35,582 nt of DNA, from the IMG/VR virus record IMGVR_UViG_3300027977_000099, positions 1-35,582 of that record; one strand, 5' to 3'. This DNA is from a virus. The position numbers and the translations under genes were made by a program. Below, piece after piece: positions 31,768-35,582 of the stretch (position 1 is the stretch's first letter; each line of letters begins with the position of its first letter). The notes beneath the pieces were generated by a model, which worked only from the letters and a program-made list of their open reading frames with translations, was not told the origin of the DNA and ran no database searches.

Positions 31768-31793
31768 CCACCCTCACACTAGTGCAAGGGTGG
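31768..31793. other. Near-perfect 26-bp palindromic hairpin
   Basis: CCACCCT and AGGGTGG flank a partly self-complementary loop around CACTAGTG in the 69-nt gap between the 131-aa gene and the DUF5872-like gene. No T-run follows on either strand. It may be an mRNA stabiliser, processing site or protein-binding operator, rather than a terminator. Confidence 0.5.
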
Positions 31794-31814
31794 CTCGGCG
31801 TACTTATTAAACTA

Positions 31815-32210
31815 TTAGTCGTTTACGACTGTTGGTGACATACGCTGTGTGCGTCCACCTGAACGAACTGCAGTCTCAATCTGAGCGCCTGAGTAGTCGT
31901 TCATTGTTCCATGTGCAAATTCACCAAGGTATGTTGGTGCTTCTACCCATGATGCTGATCCAACGTGTGCACGCTCTGAAAGAGTTTCAGCAGCAGTCTT
32001 CTGCCACACTGGTGCGTTACGGTTTGGACGGCCAGGTGCTGTTGCAGAACCTGACATCATTCCTGTCTGGAAATCTGCTGGCACGTCTGTGTCAGTTGCA
32101 ATTCCTTCTTCAAAGCGTAGTGGTCCACGGCGAGTTGCGTTACCTGCGCCCTTCATTTCGTAGACTTGAGGTGCACGCTCTGGAAAGCGAGGTGCTGGTG
32201 AGATTGTCAT
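31815..32210 (-). CDS. 131-aa virion-associated protein of unknown function
   Basis: It starts MTISPAPRFPERAPQVYEMK with an AAGGAG ribosome site close before the ATG. The protein is Pro/Thr/Gly/Arg-rich with low hydrophobicity (ATAPGRPNRNAPVWQKTAAE, EFAHGTMNDYSGAQIETAVR), suggesting an extended or partly disordered structural protein. It sits between terminase and portal-side genes. No domain was recognised. Confidence 0.65.
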   Translation of the reverse strand: MTISPAPRFPERAPQVYEMKGAGNATRRGPLRFEEGIATDTDVPADFQTGMMSGSATAPGRPNRNAPVWQKTAAETLSERAHVGSASWVEAPTYLGEFAHGTMNDYSGAQIETAVRSGGRTQRMSPTVVND

Positions 32211-32290
32211 ATTTACTCCTTAAGGATGTATTGGAAAGGCCTTTTCCTAGTACATAGTTTCCACCTTTTTGAGCGGTCTATGTTGTTTAA

Positions 32291-33871
32291 CTAGAAAAAA
32301 GGATTACTTGATGCAACAACTTCTGGCATTACCAAATCCTTAGTTAAGGAGCAGGCAATAGCCAGAGAATCCACAAAGTCATCATGTGCATAGGATTCGT
32401 CAGGGGCGGCTACAAGGAAATTAGGACCCTTGTACTGTACCTCTGCATCCACCATCTGTTGATAAAAACGCTTCCATGTTCGTAAACGCCGAGTTTTTGC
32501 ATGGGCTGGCCATGCGAGCATCTTGCGTTGGATGAGTGCCTGTAGATGTTTCCAACGACCAGATTGCTCACTAGGACTAGACGTCAAAGACATAACCTCT
32601 GCCCTAGGAATCAATAGTTTAAGACGCTGTGCTACAGCATCGCCTACACCGTTAGCGTCCACACCAATAGCAAGGACGTCGTAGTTACTGAGGAAGTTTA
32701 CGATCTGGAAATATTGCTCTTCCCAATCGTCTCCCTGCATCTCTAACCAGTTAAGGACTCTGTGATCAAAATAACCAAACTCATCAGGACGATCCCAATC
32801 AACCCAAACCACAGTAACAACTGTAGAGTCAGTTTTACGAGCAGGGTCGATGCCGACAACGACTGGGGTTTTATGCCATACCTTAACCAGTTCTTGAGAA
32901 GTGTCCCCCAAGTCGTCCATAATGTTCGAAGTAACAAACATGCCTCGCTCAAGAAGCCATTTGCAGTTGTACGACATTTGAAATTCATCTGATTCCTCAC
33001 CAATTCGTAGCATTTCTTTTCTAATAAATTTCTCATAGTTATCATTAAACTTTGCAACATCTTTCCAGTCCCATTGGAAATGGTTCTGTCTATTACCACG
33101 AGTCGTCTGACGACGTCGGTTCATCTGGATTGCTTTGTAGAAGTTGTTCTTACTTGTTGTAGGTGTTCCAGTCTTGACCATTGTTCCTGCGTAGTAGGCA
33201 AGCATTGGAGAGATTGACTTTGATACAACAAAGTCATCAGCCTCTTGGCACTCATCGATAACAATTAAGTGGAAAGACTTAGACTCAATCTTTGCACGAG
33301 GGTTTGCAGTCATCATCGTGATTGTAGAGCCTGACTTCTTTAGTTTAATCTGACGTGTTACGCCTCCCACACGAGCAGTCTGGTCATCAATCTCAGGATC
33401 ACCAAGAATCTCTAGTGCACGCTCTGATGTAAGGCGTGTGACTGTTCTACCGAATAATGTTTCAGCCTGTCCTTCAGTAGGTGCAAATAGTCCCACCCAC
33501 AATCCATCTTTAAACTTACCAAGTAAGTCTGGGTATAACTTTGCAAGTCTAGGAAGTAGCACCATAAGTGTGGCTACTGTGTCAGCAACAGTCTCTGATT
33601 TTCCTGACTGACGTGAAGCAAGTGCTGTGATTTCTTCGCCATCGTTAATGATGACGGATTCAATAATGCGTCGTGCTAATGGTTTCTGGTACGGGTGCAG
33701 ATCATGGCCAACAAGGACCTTAAGAAAGTCCATGATCTTTTCAACAAGTTTGTCAACAAACTGCTGGGACAGTTCATCTAACTGTTCATCTAGAGGTTCG
33801 TTCTCACCCTGTTCTTCTGCTTGATAGAACTCAGGGGTGATCTCTTCAAACTTGTCTTGATCTACGGTCAT
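32291..33871 (-). CDS. terL: Terminase large subunit
   Basis: A 526-aa two-domain DNA-packaging motor. Walker A is at about residues 85-92 (SRQSGKSE), Walker B at 203-208 (LIVIDE), and the coupling motif at 234-240 (TGTPTTS). The RNase H-like nuclease domain has the acidic residues D342 (VVVGIDPARKTDST), D405 (AIGVDANGVGD) and D497/D498/D501 (AHDDFVDSLA). The enzyme cuts concatemeric DNA and pumps it through the portal. It starts with an ATGA overlap with the small gene upstream. Length and motifs are those of a T4-type terminase. No small terminase was recognised in the window. Confidence 0.95.
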   Translation of the reverse strand: MTVDQDKFEEITPEFYQAEEQGENEPLDEQLDELSQQFVDKLVEKIMDFLKVLVGHDLHPYQKPLARRIIESVIINDGEEITALASRQSGKSETVADTVATLMVLLPRLAKLYPDLLGKFKDGLWVGLFAPTEGQAETLFGRTVTRLTSERALEILGDPEIDDQTARVGGVTRQIKLKKSGSTITMMTANPRAKIESKSFHLIVIDECQEADDFVVSKSISPMLAYYAGTMVKTGTPTTSKNNFYKAIQMNRRRQTTRGNRQNHFQWDWKDVAKFNDNYEKFIRKEMLRIGEESDEFQMSYNCKWLLERGMFVTSNIMDDLGDTSQELVKVWHKTPVVVGIDPARKTDSTVVTVVWVDWDRPDEFGYFDHRVLNWLEMQGDDWEEQYFQIVNFLSNYDVLAIGVDANGVGDAVAQRLKLLIPRAEVMSLTSSPSEQSGRWKHLQALIQRKMLAWPAHAKTRRLRTWKRFYQQMVDAEVQYKGPNFLVAAPDESYAHDDFVDSLAIACSLTKDLVMPEVVASSNPFF

Positions 33872-34005
33872 ATGGAACTCTGTGTGCGTCGCTTTAACTC
33901 TTTGGCAATAGCGTGGAAGGCCTCAGCGCCCATCACTACCTCGTCGAGGTCAGCCTCGCTCTGGTGCCTCTGCCATGTGGAGATGTTTTTGCCGATCGTA
34001 TACAT
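33868..34005 (-). CDS. 45-aa protein overlapping the terminase start
   Basis: The frame starts MYTIGKNISTWQRHQSEADL (GGAG 6 nt upstream) and ends with a charged helix (AFHAIAKELKRRTQSSI). An open frame continues upstream to 34110, but there it lies inside the previous gene, so I prefer the short start. The stop overlaps the terminase ATG (ATGA), indicating translational coupling. Its first 56 bp overlap the 3' end of the 133-aa gene. It could be a small packaging factor, but it is shorter than a usual small terminase. Confidence 0.5.
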   Translation of the reverse strand: MYTIGKNISTWQRHQSEADLDEVVMGAEAFHAIAKELKRRTQSSI

Positions 34006-34351
34006 TGATTGCTCCATCCATAAGATCAAATCTGGAGTAGAGACCGTCGACACTCGTTTCTCGATTCGACTCTGTGGCTGGTGTCCAGCCTGCTTCTTCC
34101 GTAAAATCATCGTATGTAACTTCCCGTCTTGCTAGTGCGCCGCTTAATGCTTCTTCTTCTTCTTTCATGGCTCCCCATTTACCTAAGACTAATCCATGGT
34201 ACTTGGGTAATCGTACTATGAACGGAGTAGCAGTTCTGTACGGTTCTTCTATTTCTTGACTCCAGCCACGAACAACAAGTTTATTACCCCACTCATAGGG
34301 GAATCGAGTAACTTGAACAAATAGTGATCCGACATTGTGTACCTTTGGCAT
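33950..34351 (-). CDS. 133-aa protein of unknown function
   Basis: This protein starts MPKVHNVGSLFVQVTRFPYE and has a beta-rich first half (LVVRGWSQEIEEPYRTATPF, IVRLPKYHGLVLGKW) and an acidic second half (KEEEEALSGALARREVTYDD). No enzyme motif is seen. Its ATG immediately follows the stop of the KTSC-domain gene with no gap. It may be a packaging-associated or structural protein. Confidence 0.65.
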   Translation of the reverse strand: MPKVHNVGSLFVQVTRFPYEWGNKLVVRGWSQEIEEPYRTATPFIVRLPKYHGLVLGKWGAMKEEEEALSGALARREVTYDDFTEEAGWTPATESNRETSVDGLYSRFDLMDGAINVYDRQKHLHMAEAPERG

Positions 34352-35065
34352 TTACTTCTTTCTGGATGAGGTGCTGTACTGCTTTCCACGACTGCTTGTC
34401 TGGGAGAGACGAGCATAACGGTAGAACTCTTTACGCACACCTGCTGGGATAGAGCGAACATTAGCAGGTCCACGAGGTTTAAAGTCTAAGTACTTATAGA
34501 TGTACTGGCCCTTTGAAACACGCTTCTTGAAGTTCTGCCACTCAGATGGGGTTACTTCGTAGTAGTTGTAGAAAGTTCCATCACGGAATACCACAGTCAG
34601 AACGCCTCTTACCCTATCGTAACCTGCGGCTACTGTTCGGGGCCGTTCTGGGTTGGTACTGGAAGTTGGGACAACAGTAAGTGGCGCAGCAGCGGTACCT
34701 TCATCTGCTTGAGGGCCTTTGTAACCAGGGACAATTAGTTCACCTGTGTCATCGTCTTCATCGTAAGATTGACGGTAAGAAGAGCGATCAACGTAATTTC
34801 CGTCTGAGTCAATGTAATACGCATCTGCATCAATGCTCTGTGCTAATGCATCGCCAGCCTGATTGCGGCGGTTTGCTTCTCCAAAAGATTGTGGCTTGTA
34901 GTACTTATCAATTTCACCAAGGAACTCAATACCACCGAACTCTCCAGAGGAGGCTGCTGTTGGTAGAGCAGTGAAGGTTTTAGAGACCTGACCAAGAAGT
35001 TCGCCAGAAGACGGTATAGCAGTGCGTTGATTGCTCACTGCTCTACCGCCTACTGGACGTACCAT
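34352..35065 (-). CDS. KTSC-domain protein
   Basis: A 237-aa protein. The N-terminal approximately 130 residues are Ser/Gly/Asp-rich and look flexible. Residues about 137-205 (TVAAGYDRVRGVLTVVFRDG, TFYNYYEVTPSEWQNFKK, SKGQYIYKYLD) fit the KTSC fold, a small domain with a sequence like I--aGYD---L-V-F--G--Y-Y--VP-------. KTSC domains are found in phages and bacteria, sometimes fused to nucleic-acid enzymes. The role here is unknown. It lies between the partial virion gene and the 133-aa gene. Confidence 0.72.
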   Translation of the reverse strand: MVRPVGGRAVSNQRTAIPSSGELLGQVSKTFTALPTAASSGEFGGIEFLGEIDKYYKPQSFGEANRRNQAGDALAQSIDADAYYIDSDGNYVDRSSYRQSYDEDDDTGELIVPGYKGPQADEGTAAAPLTVVPTSSTNPERPRTVAAGYDRVRGVLTVVFRDGTFYNYYEVTPSEWQNFKKRVSKGQYIYKYLDFKPRGPANVRSIPAGVRKEFYRYARLSQTSSRGKQYSTSSRKK

Positions 35066-35082
35066 GTGTTTATCCTAACAGA

Positions 35083-35582
35083 TTAGGATGCTGCTGCCCA
35101 AGGAGTAATCGTTACTGCTGCACCTGGTGTTATTGTGTTTGCTCCTGCTGCAAGTGATTGTGCCTTGATTGTTCCAGCAACGGCAACTACTGCACCTGTA
35201 ATGCTTGTAAGAGCAAGTAGGGTTGTAGCAGTTGTTGTGACTGTGAAGGTGTTGTCTGTAAGGCGTGTAACTGTGTAAGTACCGTTAACTGTCGCATCAA
35301 CAGATGAGATTGTTACCTTGTTACCTGTAACAAAACCGTGTGCTGAGTCAGTGATTGTTGTAACGCCTGAGCCTGCTGTACGTGACGCTGCTGTTACGAC
35401 ACCTGCTGCGTTTGTTGCTGCTGCTGCAGTTGTAGGAACGAGTGATGCGTCCTTCATTGCGTCAGTTGCAAGTGCTGTTGTAAGACCGAGTACGTTAGGT
35501 ACGAGTACGTAGTCAGTTGCTCCTGCTACATCTTCACCGTATGAACCTGGGTTGTACAATGGGAACCCGTTCCATCCTGAAA
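35083..35582 (-). CDS. Partial virion protein with PASTA-like motif (5' end beyond window)
   Basis: The reading frame is open to the right edge. At the edge it reads SGWNGFPLYNPGSYGEDVAG and then VPNVLGLTTALATDAMKDAS (about 30 codons in), a PASTA-type motif, followed by Ala/Thr-rich beta-strand repeats (TNAAGVVTAASRTAGSGVTT, TVSGTYTVTRLTDNTFTV-like) and the end AVTITPWAAAS. PASTA domains bind peptidoglycan or act as linkers. It is likely a surface or tail-linked virion protein. A TTG at 35559 might start it, but the upstream frame is open and its sequence looks genuine. Confidence 0.6.
   Translation of the reverse strand, partial: SGWNGFPLYNPGSYGEDVAGATDYVLVPNVLGLTTALATDAMKDASLVPTTAAAATNAAGVVTAASRTAGSGVTTITDSAHGFVTGNKVTISSVDATVNGTYTVTRLTDNTFTVTTTATTLLALTSITGAVVAVAGTIKAQSLAAGANTITPGAAVTITPWAAAS

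Noticed and set aside
33868-34110. 80-aa version of the small gene before terminase
   Set aside because: The first 35 codons overlap the 133-aa gene and have no ribosome site; the ATG at 34005 with GGAG is better.

Overview
The window is a piece of a tailed double-stranded DNA phage genome (Caudoviricetes) with a contractile tail (myovirus type). This rests on a large terminase, portal, coiled-coil scaffold, N4-gp56-type capsid protein, tail sheath, tail tube, tail-assembly chaperone with a frameshift site, and a tape-measure-position protein carrying an M23 peptidase. No integrase, repressor or tRNA was seen. The host cannot be fixed from the sequence. The peptidoglycan peptidase says only that the host has a peptidoglycan wall. 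The style of the fibre genes (Fn3 stalks, GTQ collagen, Gly-rich adhesins) is what I would expect of an uncultured aquatic phage, but that is inference.

Nearly everything is on the minus strand and is transcribed from right to left. Right to left: a partial PASTA-like virion protein, a KTSC-domain protein, two small proteins, the large terminase, a small virion protein, portal, scaffold and major capsid protein (35.6-27.7 kb). Next comes a 123-aa protein and a strong terminator (27.2 kb). Then a long fibre region (27.1-7.6 kb) holds collagen-like fibres, Fn3/propeller/jelly-roll-like adhesins and a Gly-rich adhesin, with small accessory proteins between them. After it come nine very small proteins in an overlapping start/stop chain (7.6-6.1 kb), one acidic and most of the rest very basic, ending at a terminator. 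Last are the neck, sheath, tube, chaperone and tape-measure genes (6.0-0 kb). The fibre genes therefore sit between the capsid block and the neck/tail block.

One island runs the other way. Four tightly coupled plus-strand genes (18185-20993) encode a sugar-active five-bladed beta-propeller-like protein, a TPR-like protein, a class I methyltransferase-like protein and a GT25-type glycosyltransferase. They lie between collagen-like fibre genes and an HNH homing endonuclease gene. The most interesting hypothesis is that this island decorates the Thr-rich, proline-free collagen-like fibres next to it, or modifies host surface glycans.

Other notable points are a probable +1 programmed frameshift (UUU_C) in the tail chaperone, a likely AUU start codon on the small gene just downstream of the HNH gene, a 29-nt intergenic repeat found after two fibre-accessory genes, and modular reuse of Fn3, jelly-roll-like and approximately 120-aa fibre domains. 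These calls come from reading motifs by eye; no database search was run.
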